Shown: positions 7,080 through 14,440 of the stretch, piece by piece
Numbering within the stretch: position 1 is the first letter of the stretch
How the letters are laid out: every line of letters begins with the position of its first letter
Origin: Stenotrophomonas maltophilia
Lineage (GTDB): Bacteria; Pseudomonadota; Gammaproteobacteria; Xanthomonadales; Xanthomonadaceae
Assembly (NCBI GenBank): GCA_002387845.1
Contig: DGLB01000072.1
Coordinates: forward strand, 30,152-94,151
Direction: 5' to 3'
Length of the DNA: 64,000 bases
Notes under the pieces: generated by a model
Databases searched by the model: none
What the model was told of the DNA's origin: nothing
What the model saw: the letters and a program-made list of their open reading frames with translations, nothing else
Program-made: the position numbers and the translations under genes

Positions 7080-7664
7080 TCAGGCGATACGCACCACGCG
7101 TGCCCCCTGGCACAGCGGATAGGTCGCGACCAGTTCGGCGATGCGTTCGTTCAATACGTCGAAACTGCTGCCATACAGGTACAGCGCGGTTTCGGTCGGG
7201 CCCTGCCACCAGCTGCACACTTCGCCCGCGCCTTCGATGCTGGCCACGAGCTTCTCGAAGAGTTCGTTGGAATCGTACTGTTCGTAGACCTCGTCCGGCA
7301 GGTCGGTGCCGTTGAGATACAGGCCCAGCCCTTCGGTCACGCCGAAGGCTTCGTCGGCTGCGCCGGCGCGCTGGATCACGGAGCCCTTCGGTGCGCCCAG
7401 CTGCTCCATCAGCGCGACGATCTTGGGCAGGTCATCCGGGCTGTTCAGTGCGACTTCGATATCGCCGTATTCCACTTCGCCATCGTCGGTGAGTGCGGTG
7501 CCGCCGCCGCTGATCTCACCCAGTGAAGCGCCTTCCAGCAGGCCCTCAAGCGGGTCCTCGAACAGCACGTGACGGTGTTCGGGCTGCAGACGGGCGTTGA
7601 GCTTGAGGGTAATGATGAGCGGGCTGTCGGTCACGGGGGGGGTCCGGTGGGTGTCGGCGGTCAT
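7080..7664 (-). CDS. Hypothetical acidic protein
   Basis: 194 aa from the ATG at 7664 (MTADTHRTPPVTDSPLIITLKLNARLQPEHRH). It is acidic with clear alpha/beta character, for example GEVEYGDIEVALNSPDDLPKIVALMEQLGAPKGSVIQ and ETALYLYGSSFDVLNERIAELVATYPLCQGARVVRI. No signal peptide or membrane segment is seen. I do not recognise the family. An upstream in-frame extension to 7925 would add about 87 Pro/Arg-rich residues encoded by the tandem repeat at 7720-7868. All frames across that repeat are open, so the extension is probably fortuitous. Confidence 0.75.
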   Translation of the reverse strand: MTADTHRTPPVTDSPLIITLKLNARLQPEHRHVLFEDPLEGLLEGASLGEISGGGTALTDDGEVEYGDIEVALNSPDDLPKIVALMEQLGAPKGSVIQRAGAADEAFGVTEGLGLYLNGTDLPDEVYEQYDSNELFEKLVASIEGAGEVCSWWQGPTETALYLYGSSFDVLNERIAELVATYPLCQGARVVRIA

Positions 7665-7719
7665 TGTACGTGGGTGGCGTTGGGGGATCGCGCGGCCTCG
7701 CGGGCGTGGGGGCGTGGAG

Positions 7720-7868
7720 GCTTCGGGCGCTTCGGGGGCGCTTCGGGGGCACTTCGGGGGCACTTCGGGGGCGCTTTGGGGGCGCTTCGGGGGCGCTTCG
7801 GGGGCGCTTCGGGGGCGCTTCGGGGGCGCTTCGGGGCGCTCCGGGGCGCTCCGGGGCGCTCCGGGGGT
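7720..7868 (+). repeat. 11-bp G-rich tandem repeat (about ten copies) then three 10-bp copies
   Basis: The unit CTTCGGGGGCG (variants with CA or TTTGG) recurs every 11 bases from about 7730 to 7838. Three copies of CTCCGGGGCG at a 10-base period follow, to 7868. Four- or five-base G-runs recur about once per helical turn on the plus strand. Such arrays can bend DNA, form G-quadruplexes and expand by slippage. The block lies about 55 bases upstream of the start of the gene at 7080-7664, within its likely promoter or leader. Confidence 0.8.
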
Positions 7869-8014
7869 ACGGTAGGGTCGCACGATAGTCGACCGCCGAT
7901 GGCAAGGATGATTGCTGGAAGGCATGACCTTTGAACGCGAGTGCGCTTCTGCGCTTCTGGGTCATGCGTTACCGTGCCGATCACCGTCATCGGCAGTCGT
8001 CTTGCGACCGACGC

Positions 8015-8178
8015 TACCAACAGCAGCACCGAGTGCCCCTCGCGGCATCCCATGTACCAACAGCAGCACCGAGTGCCTCTCGCGGTATCCCATGTGCCAG
8101 CAGCAGCATCCTGGTTGCCCCTCGCGGCATTCCATATACCAACAGCAACATTCCGGTTGCCCGTCGCGGTATGCCGGA
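8015..8178. repeat. Four-copy 40-42-bp tandem repeat
   Basis: Copies begin at 8015, 8055, 8095 and 8137. Each starts TACCAACAGCAGCA or a close variant, followed by a CTCGCGGYAT-type segment. Copies 1-2 are almost identical; copies 3-4 have diverged and contain 2-base insertions. There is no spacer of constant length as in CRISPR. It lies between the hypothetical gene at 7080 and the phosphatase-like gene at 8196. Confidence 0.75.
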
Positions 8179-8195
8179 TTTCTGCGTCGGGCGGG

Positions 8196-8522
8196 TCAGC
8201 GCAGGTAGGGCGTCACCTTGCGCTTCAACAGCTCCACCAGCACCGGGTCCATGAAGTCGTAGTCATCCGGGATGTCCAGGCAGATGACGCGCTTACCGTT
8301 CAACCACTGTCGATAACGGCTGGACAGGCGCGTACGGTGGGCGCGCTCCATCACGAAGACCAGGTCCGCCCATTGCAGCAACTCCGGGCTGACCGGGACA
8401 TCGGCGTCGGCCAGCAAGCCGGCCGAGGCGGTTTCAATGCCCGGCCAGTTGGCGAACACCTGCTCAGCCGTCGGGCTACGCAGGCGGTTCTGGCTGCAGA
8501 GGAAGAGCACGTTGCGGGTCAC
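8196..8522 (-). CDS. Low-molecular-weight protein tyrosine phosphatase-like protein
   Basis: 108 aa from a GTG at 8522. The N-terminus VTRNVLFLCSQNRLRSPTAE contains the C-x5-R-S active-site loop (CSQNRLRS) of the LMW-PTP/arsenate reductase fold. ADLVFVMERAHRTRL and DIPDDYDFMDPVLVELL follow, the latter supplying the acid Asp region. It is shorter than classical LMW-PTPs (about 150 aa), as in a known compact subfamily. The start overlaps the uvrD stop as GTGA, so it should be translated by coupling after uvrD. The substrate is unknown. Confidence 0.85.
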   Translation of the reverse strand: MTRNVLFLCSQNRLRSPTAEQVFANWPGIETASAGLLADADVPVSPELLQWADLVFVMERAHRTRLSSRYRQWLNGKRVICLDIPDDYDFMDPVLVELLKRKVTPYLR

Positions 8523-10711
8523 AGCACCGTCAAGTTGGCGTAGGCCATCACCAGCCACTTGCTGCCGGCTTCAGCGAACTCCACCTGCACGCGCGCGTGC
8601 GCACCGCTGCCCTCGTAGTCGGTGACCATGCCCTCGCCAAAACGGGCGTGGGTGACCATGGCCCCAAGCTTGAGCGGCGGTGCCTCGATGGCGGCATGGC
8701 CCATGACCCGGTTGGCCCCCAGCGAGGCCGGGCGGGCGACCTGCACCTTCGGCCGCACCTCATTGAGCAGTTCGCGCGGGATCTCGCGCAGGAAGCGCGA
8801 GGGTACGTTGTAGTTGTCCTGGCCGTGGATGCGGCGCGACTCGGCGTAGCTGAGCACCAGCTTCTGCCGCGCGCGGGTGATGCCCACATAGGCCAGGCGG
8901 CGCTCCTCTTCCAGCCGACCGCTTTCCTCCAGCGAACGGGCGCTGGGGAACAGGCCGTCTTCCATGCCGGCCAGGAACACCAGCGGGAACTCCAGGCCCT
9001 TGGCCGAGTGCAGGGTCATGAGCTGCACGCCCTCCTCGCCCGCCTGGGCCTGGCCTTCGCCCGCCTCCAGCGACGCGTAGGACAGGAAGGCGACCAGCTC
9101 GCTCATGGTCTCGCCGATTTCTTCGATGTCGTCTTCGCGGCGGGTGAAGCGCGACGCGACCGAGATCAGTTCGTCGAGGTTGTCCGAGCGTGATTCGGAG
9201 TCGAGCGTGTTGCGGCTTTCCTTGGCCCAGTGATCGCGCAGGCCCGAACGCAGCAGCACGTGGTCGATGCGCTCGGCCAAGGTCATCTCACCGGCTTCGT
9301 GCTGCAGCTGGTTGACCAGGGTGAGGAAGCCCGCCAATGCGTTGCGCGCGCGGGCGGCCAGTTCGTTGCCCTGCGCGGTAAGCATGGTGGCTTCCCACAG
9401 CGAGATGGCCTGGCTGCGCGCCAGGCGCCGCACTTCGTCCAGGGTGCGGTCGCCAATGCCGCGCGTCGGCGTGTTCACCGCGCGCTCGAAGGCGGCGTCA
9501 TCGTCGCGGTTGGTCATCAACCGCAGGTAGGCCAAGGCGTCCTTGATTTCAGCGCGCTCGAAGAAGCGCATGCCGCCGTACACGCGGTACGGCACCTGTT
9601 CGGAAATCAGCGCTTCTTCAAACGCGCGCGACTGCGCATTGCTGCGGTAGAGCACGGCGGCGTCGGCATAGCTGCCGCCGTCGCGTACCCATTGGCGCGC
9701 GCGCTCGACCACGTAGCGCGCTTCGTCCATCTCGTTGTACGCCGCATACAGGTCGATCGGCTCGCCGTCGCCGCTGTCGGTCCACAGTTCCTTGCCGATG
9801 CGGTCGGGGTTGTGCGCGATCACCGCATTGGCCGCGCCGAGGATGTTGGCGCTGGAGCGGTAGTTCTGCTCCAGCCGCACGGTCTGTGCGCCGGGGAAGT
9901 CCTTCAGGAAGCGCTGGACGTTCTCGACCTTGGCACCGCGCCAGCCGTAGATGGCCTGGTCGTCGTCGCCCACCACGAACACGTGGCCGCTGTCGCCGGC
10001 CAGCACGCGCACGAAGGCGTACTGGATGGCGTTGGTGTCCTGGAATTCGTCGACCAGGATCTCGCGGAAACGCGAGCGGTAGTGCGCGAGCAATGCCGGG
10101 TTGTCGCGCAGCAGCTCGTGCGCGCGCAGCAGCAGCTCGGCAAAGTCGACCAGCCCCGCGCGGTCGCAGCGCTCCTGGTAGGCCGCATAGGCCTGGCGCA
10201 TGGTCTCCAGCCAGTGGTCGCTGGGCTCGGGCTGGATGTGCTGCGGGCGCCGGCCTTCATCCTTCTGCTCGTTGATCCACCAGGCTATCTGCTTGGGCGG
10301 GTACTTGCCGTCGTCGATCTCCAGCTGCTGCACGACGCGCTTGACCAGGCGCAGCTGGTCATCCGAATCCAGCACCTGGAAGCTGTCGGGCAGCTTGGCT
10401 TCGGCGAAATGCAGGCGCAGCAGGCGGTGGGCCAGCCCGTGGAAGGTGCCGATCCACATGCCGCGGCTGCCGTGTGGCAGCTGCGCGTCGATGCGGTGGC
10501 GCATTTCGCCCGCCGCCTTGTTGGTGAAGGTGACCGCGAAAATGCCATGGGTGGGCACGCCGAAGACTTCATGCAGCCAGGCGATGCGGTGGGTCAGTAC
10601 GCGGGTCTTGCCGGAACCGGCACCGGCCAACACCAGATGGTGGCCGGGCGGGGCGGACACGGCCTCGCGCTGGGCGGGGTTGAGCCCGTCGAGCAGGTGG
10701 GAGACATCCAT
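8519..10711 (-). CDS. uvrD: DNA helicase II UvrD
   Basis: 730 aa, a full-length superfamily 1A 3'-5' helicase acting in nucleotide excision and mismatch repair. Visible helicase motifs: I AGAGSGKT (about 29-36), Ia FAVTFTNKAAGEM, II DEFQDTN, III VGDDDQAIYGWRGA, IV LEQNYRS, V LMTLHSAKGLEFPLVF and VI YVGITRARQKL. The start MDVSHLLDGLNPAQREAV and the C-terminal Tudor-like end (GAMVTHARFGEGMVTDYEG to WLVMAYANLTVL) favour UvrD over Rep. It overlaps the phosphatase-like gene downstream by 4 bases. Confidence 0.95.
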   Translation of the reverse strand: MDVSHLLDGLNPAQREAVSAPPGHHLVLAGAGSGKTRVLTHRIAWLHEVFGVPTHGIFAVTFTNKAAGEMRHRIDAQLPHGSRGMWIGTFHGLAHRLLRLHFAEAKLPDSFQVLDSDDQLRLVKRVVQQLEIDDGKYPPKQIAWWINEQKDEGRRPQHIQPEPSDHWLETMRQAYAAYQERCDRAGLVDFAELLLRAHELLRDNPALLAHYRSRFREILVDEFQDTNAIQYAFVRVLAGDSGHVFVVGDDDQAIYGWRGAKVENVQRFLKDFPGAQTVRLEQNYRSSANILGAANAVIAHNPDRIGKELWTDSGDGEPIDLYAAYNEMDEARYVVERARQWVRDGGSYADAAVLYRSNAQSRAFEEALISEQVPYRVYGGMRFFERAEIKDALAYLRLMTNRDDDAAFERAVNTPTRGIGDRTLDEVRRLARSQAISLWEATMLTAQGNELAARARNALAGFLTLVNQLQHEAGEMTLAERIDHVLLRSGLRDHWAKESRNTLDSESRSDNLDELISVASRFTRREDDIEEIGETMSELVAFLSYASLEAGEGQAQAGEEGVQLMTLHSAKGLEFPLVFLAGMEDGLFPSARSLEESGRLEEERRLAYVGITRARQKLVLSYAESRRIHGQDNYNVPSRFLREIPRELLNEVRPKVQVARPASLGANRVMGHAAIEAPPLKLGAMVTHARFGEGMVTDYEGSGAHARVQVEFAEAGSKWLVMAYANLTVL

Positions 10712-10763
10712 GCGGCCATTTTACCCCGGCCGGTGGCGCACCGGGGCAGCGCATGCAACGGGT

Positions 10764-12125
10764 TCAGGCAATCGCGGCGCGCGCGGCCTGTTGCGCCTGC
10801 ACCCGCAGTTCCGGAATGGCCAGGCTTTCCCAGAGGGTGCCGATGCGCAGGCTGCCGACCAGCCACAGGCCGGGTTGTGGCGTGCCGTGGGCATCATGCA
10901 GCTGGCCGGTGTCCGGATCGGCATCCAGCCCCAGCCCATGCGGGCCTGGGCGCGCATGACCTTCGGCCAGCAACTGCTGCAGCAGCGGGTTGCGCAGGCC
11001 CAGCGCACGGGTTTCCACGCCGGTGGCGTTGATCAGCGCGCCGACGTTGAACGGCGGCGTGCCGCGCCCGTGCACCTGCAGGTTGGCGTCCTGTACCAGC
11101 ACGGCATCCAGCCGTGCGCGATGGCGCTGCAACTGGCCGCTCTGCTCGGCCGCCATCAGTTCATCGTGCACGGATTCGGCGATGCGATGGCGGTGCACGT
11201 CCCAGTAACGCACCACATGGCGCAGGAAGCGGCGCTGGTCGGCCTCACCCAGGCTGCGCCACAACGCCTGCCCCAGCGGACGGATGCGGTCCATCACCGC
11301 TTGCCACGGCAGGCCCTGCGCCTGCGCGGCACGCACGTGTTCACGCAGCTGGCGCATGCGCGCCCGCAGGGGCAGCCGCAGCAGTGGCTGCGGATCGAAG
11401 TCGGCGCTGCCGCCGTGCGCGTGTGGCAGCGGCAGCAGGGCGTGACGTGACAGCACATGAATGCGACCGCGGTGCCCGGCGGCGAGCAGTGACACCACGC
11501 AGTCGGCCATGCTCAGGCCGGTGCCGATGATGGCGAGGTCCTGGTCGCCAGCGAGCATGCGCACGCCGTCGTAATCCCAGGCGTCCACCACCTTGCCCGG
11601 CGGCAAGGCGTTGCCGGCGGGCAGTGGCAGCGGGCGCATGCTGTTGCCGCAGGCCAGCACGACCTGTGCGGCCTGCCAGCCCTCGCCTTCAGCCTGCTGC
11701 AGCCGGTGTCCGCTGGACTGCGGCTGCAGGGCAATGACGGCATCGTGGACGACCTGCAGGGTGCCGGCGCTGGCGGCTTCCGCTTCGGTCAGGCGCTGCT
11801 GCAGATAGTCGGCGTAATCCAGGCGTGGCAGGTACTGCTCGGCCAGTGCGGCATCGGTCGCATCACGACGCGCGAGGAGATGATCGAGGAAGTCCGTGGG
11901 CTGCTCGGGAAACCCGCTCATCTTGCCGGCGGGCACGTTGAGCAGATGCTCGGGCCACGGGGTGGCATATGCAATGCCCTGGGCCACGGCAGACGCCGGC
12001 TCGAACAAGGCGATGCGCTGGCCCGCTGCTGCTGCGCGCAGCGCATTGATTGCGGTGAGCACGCCGGCCGCACCGCCGCCGATGATGGCCAGGTCCACCT
12101 GGCAGGAAGGCTGGATTTCCGTCAT
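10764..12125 (-). CDS. FAD/NAD(P)-binding oxidoreductase (HpyO/NAD_binding_9 type)
   Basis: 453 aa from the ATG at 12125 (MTEIQPSCQVDLAIIGGGAAGVLTAI). The Rossmann motif GGGAAG is near residue 14. LLNVPAGKMSGFPEQPTDFLDHLL is characteristic of the FAD-NAD(P)-binding family that includes HpyO- and YdhS-like proteins. A second nucleotide-binding region is DLAIIGTGLSMADCVVSLL. No substrate can be assigned from sequence. An in-frame ATG at 12140 or 12155 would add 5-10 residues. It lies 52 bases upstream of uvrD on the same strand. Confidence 0.85.
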   Translation of the reverse strand: MTEIQPSCQVDLAIIGGGAAGVLTAINALRAAAAGQRIALFEPASAVAQGIAYATPWPEHLLNVPAGKMSGFPEQPTDFLDHLLARRDATDAALAEQYLPRLDYADYLQQRLTEAEAASAGTLQVVHDAVIALQPQSSGHRLQQAEGEGWQAAQVVLACGNSMRPLPLPAGNALPPGKVVDAWDYDGVRMLAGDQDLAIIGTGLSMADCVVSLLAAGHRGRIHVLSRHALLPLPHAHGGSADFDPQPLLRLPLRARMRQLREHVRAAQAQGLPWQAVMDRIRPLGQALWRSLGEADQRRFLRHVVRYWDVHRHRIAESVHDELMAAEQSGQLQRHRARLDAVLVQDANLQVHGRGTPPFNVGALINATGVETRALGLRNPLLQQLLAEGHARPGPHGLGLDADPDTGQLHDAHGTPQPGLWLVGSLRIGTLWESLAIPELRVQAQQAARAAIA

Positions 12126-12174
12126 GCCGGCATTGTAGGCCATGCGTGGCAGCAAACCCTGAGCGCCGCCTGTG

Positions 12175-13593
12175 CTACATCAGCGCATCGGCGAGGCGTG
12201 CAATGCCTTCGCGCGAGCGCTTCCATGCGGGACGCTCACGCCATGTGCGCAGGTCCAGCTGGGTGGCGTGCTTGAGGTAGTCGTCTTCGATATGCACGAG
12301 CTGGCGCACCATCCGTGCGTCATAACAGAGCAGACCGATTTCGGCGTTCAGCGCGAACGAACGGATGTCGAGGTTTATCGAGCCAAGCAAGGCGATGTCG
12401 TCGTCGACGGTGAGGTGCTTGGCGTGCAGGAAATGCGGCTTGTACAGGGCAATACGCACGCCACAGCGCAACAGTTCGTCGTAGTACGCCTCCTGGGCCC
12501 AGGCGGTGAGGCGCTGGTTGTTGCTGGCGGACAGAATGAGCTGCACGTTGACGCCGGACAGCGCGGCAATGCGCAGGGCACTGAGGGTGGCTTCGTCGGG
12601 CACGAAGTACGGGGTGACCAGCACGATGCGGCGGCGGGCCAGGTGAATGAGTGCGTTCACCGCGTCGCGCGCGTTGCTGTAGGGGTACGCCGGGCCACTG
12701 GGCAGCAGCTGGGTGGGCATGTCGGCGGCGCACACGGGGACGCTGGCCATCACGTCGAGGCGCTGCCCGGTTTCGATGTACCAGTCGCTGGCGAACACGG
12801 CTTCGAGGTGGGCAACGGCGGGGCCCCGCACGCGCGCGACCAGTTCGCGATTGGAGAAGCCGGGCACGAAGCCGGCCTGGGCCAGGTTCTGCGAGCCGAC
12901 GTAGGCCACCTTGTTGTCGATGACAGCAATCTTGCGGTGGTTGCGCAGGTCCATGCGGCCACTGCGCCGCCAGCGCAGGCCACCGGGCAGCATGGCGCGC
13001 ACGTCGACGCCGACGGCCTGCAGGCGGTGGCGATAGCGGCGCAGGCCACGCTTGGCCCCGACCGCGTCCAGCAGCAGGCGGCAATGCACGCCGCGCGCGG
13101 CGGCGCGCTGCAAGGCCTCGGCGACGGCTTCGCCGACGGCGTCATCGAACATCAGGTAATACAGCAGGTGCACGCGTTCGCGGGCCTGATCGATATCGGC
13201 CAGCAACGCCTGCAGGGAATGGTCGTAATCGGTGTGCAGTTCAACGGCGTTGCCGTGCACAGGCATGAAGTCGCCCTGGCGCTCGACCAGCGGGACGACT
13301 TCGGCAATGGCGGTGTCTTTGGGCGGACTCCAGCGCAGCAGGCGCTGCAGCCCCTGCTCCTCGCGGATGACCTGGGACGCCTCGGCCTGGCGCTGCACGC
13401 GCTGGCGCGACAGCCAGGGATGGCCGAACAGCAGGTAGGCGGGCAGACCGAGCAGCGGGACGAAGCCGACCAGCAACAGCCAGCTGCGGGCCGCCCCGGG
13501 CGTGGTTCGGGTAGGAATCCAGAACAGCGCGGCCAGCCGGATCAGCCAATCCAGCAGCAGCAACCATGAGCCCAGCACCCATTCGAACAGCAT
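12175..13593 (-). CDS. cls: Cardiolipin synthase (phospholipase D family)
   Basis: 472 aa from the ATG at 13593 (MLFEWVLGSWLLLLDWLIRLAALFW). Two N-terminal membrane helices are followed by two HKD motifs: NHRKIAVIDNKVAYVGSQNLAQAG and HAKHLTVDDDIALLGSINLDIRSFALNAEIGL. This is the layout of bacterial cardiolipin synthases, which condense two phosphatidylglycerols at the inner membrane. The longer open frame to 13692 reads through the rpmG terminator and is rejected. Which paralogue it corresponds to (ClsA or another) is not certain. Confidence 0.92.
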   Translation of the reverse strand: MLFEWVLGSWLLLLDWLIRLAALFWIPTRTTPGAARSWLLLVGFVPLLGLPAYLLFGHPWLSRQRVQRQAEASQVIREEQGLQRLLRWSPPKDTAIAEVVPLVERQGDFMPVHGNAVELHTDYDHSLQALLADIDQARERVHLLYYLMFDDAVGEAVAEALQRAAARGVHCRLLLDAVGAKRGLRRYRHRLQAVGVDVRAMLPGGLRWRRSGRMDLRNHRKIAVIDNKVAYVGSQNLAQAGFVPGFSNRELVARVRGPAVAHLEAVFASDWYIETGQRLDVMASVPVCAADMPTQLLPSGPAYPYSNARDAVNALIHLARRRIVLVTPYFVPDEATLSALRIAALSGVNVQLILSASNNQRLTAWAQEAYYDELLRCGVRIALYKPHFLHAKHLTVDDDIALLGSINLDIRSFALNAEIGLLCYDARMVRQLVHIEDDYLKHATQLDLRTWRERPAWKRSREGIARLADALM

Positions 13594-13654
13594 CGTGTCG
13601 CCCGGATCGAGGTGGGGGCCAGTGTGCCATGGGGACCGTGAGGACGCCGGACAA

Positions 13655-13681
13655 CAAAAAACCCGCCTTGCGGCGGGTTCT
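13655..13681 (-). terminator. Intrinsic terminator of rpmB-rpmG
   Basis: On the minus strand: stem CCCGCC-GCAA-GGCGGG followed by six T. It lies about 30 bases beyond the rpmG stop and upstream of the cardiolipin synthase start. Confidence 0.88.
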
Positions 13682-13710
13682 TCGTGAGGCAATCGAGCAA
13701 TCCGTGTGGA

Positions 13711-13875
13711 TTACTTGATCTTGCCTTCCTTGTACGGGACGTGCTTACGCACGACCGGATCGTACTTGGAGAATTCCATCTTCCCCGGGGTGTTCTTCTT
13801 GTTCTTGTCGGTGGTGTAGAAGTGACCGGTACCGGCGGTCGAAATCATACGGACCTTATCGCGCTTGCCTGCCAT
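13711..13875 (-). CDS. rpmG: 50S ribosomal protein L33
   Basis: 54 aa, read directly as MAGKRDKVRMISTAGTGHFY through KHVPYKEGKIK. This is bL33 of the non-zinc type, lacking the CxxC pairs. It is a small basic protein of the large ribosomal subunit near the E-site tRNA. It follows rpmB by 13 bases, the universal rpmB-rpmG order, and is closed by the terminator at 13655-13681. Confidence 0.96.
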   Translation of the reverse strand: MAGKRDKVRMISTAGTGHFYTTDKNKKNTPGKMEFSKYDPVVRKHVPYKEGKIK

Positions 13876-13888
13876 GATCGTTTACTCC

Positions 13889-14125
13889 TCAGACCTTTTC
13901 GCCGCGCGAACGCAGCTCAGCCAGAACGGAATCAATGCCGTTCTTGTCGATGGTGCGCAGTGCATGCGCGGAAACACGAAGCTTCACCCAGCGGTTTTCG
14001 CTGGCAACCCAGAAGCGACGCTCGTGCAGGTTCGGCAGGAAACGACGACGGGTCTTGTTGTTGGCGTGCGAGACGTTGTTACCCGTCTGCACTCCCTTGC
14101 CGGACACCTGGCATTTACGGGACAT
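13889..14125 (-). CDS. rpmB: 50S ribosomal protein L28
   Basis: 78 aa, the standard length. MSRKCQVSGKGVQTGNNVSHANNKTRRRFLPNLHERRFW is the bL28 signature, and RVSAHALRTIDKNGIDSVLAEL is the conserved C-terminal part. It is a large-subunit protein needed for assembly and subunit joining. It heads the rpmB-rpmG operon. An ATCGAGGTGCGCA leader gives a GAGGT ribosome site. Confidence 0.97.
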   Translation of the reverse strand: MSRKCQVSGKGVQTGNNVSHANNKTRRRFLPNLHERRFWVASENRWVKLRVSAHALRTIDKNGIDSVLAELRSRGEKV

Positions 14126-14440
14126 TGCGCACCTCGATAGTAGTCATTGTCAGCCCATAGCCCGGGCGACGGCGGCCTCGGCGGTGACCCGCCACACGTC
14201 AAGAGAATCAAAGGGTTACGCTGTCGAAGGCAGGCCGGAGGACGTGTTCCCGGCCACCAGCCAGGTCGAAACCGGGCACAGCGAGCCGCGCATTATGCAC
14301 GGCAACGCGAGCCAGCGCAAGGGGTTATCCACAGGGAAGGCTGTGGGCTGAACGGCTCGGGATGAAAAAGCCGCCGCGAACCGGTTTTTTCATGTTCGGA
14401 GATCGTTGGATACTCGAACCTCCCCACAACGGAGCCGCCA
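14126..14440. other. Divergent intergenic region with a DnaA-box match and hairpin
   Basis: No gene is seen in these 315 bases between rpmB (-) and the glycosyltransferase (+). At 14325-14333 is TTATCCACA, a perfect DnaA-box consensus, which overlaps a 6-bp hairpin CCACAG-GGAAGG-CTGTGG (14329-14346). At 14362-14393 ATGAAAAA and TTTTTCAT flank a GC core and could fold as a weak bidirectional terminator. The rpmB promoter must lie here, but no good -35/-10 pair was found by eye. Confidence 0.45.

Larger units (their letters stand above)
7665..8195. other. Gene-free 530-bp stretch with two tandem-repeat blocks
   Basis: No convincing gene is visible. The stretch holds an 11/10-bp G-rich tandem repeat (7720-7868) and a 40-bp tandem repeat (8015-8178). 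Open frames on both strands here are by-products of repeats with no stop codons. Confidence 0.6.

Noticed and set aside
7665..7925. N-terminal extension of the gene at 7080 through the G-rich array
   Set aside because: All frames are open across the repeat, so openness is no evidence, and the ATG at 7664 begins ordinary protein sequence. Kept only as an alternative.
8015..8178. CRISPR array
   Set aside because: The ~40-bp units abut each other without unique spacers, and no cas genes are near.
12126..12155. Earlier ATG starts for the flavoprotein at 10764
   Set aside because: The added residues (MLPRMAYNAG) precede the usual MTEIQ start and look non-conserved, though they cannot be excluded.
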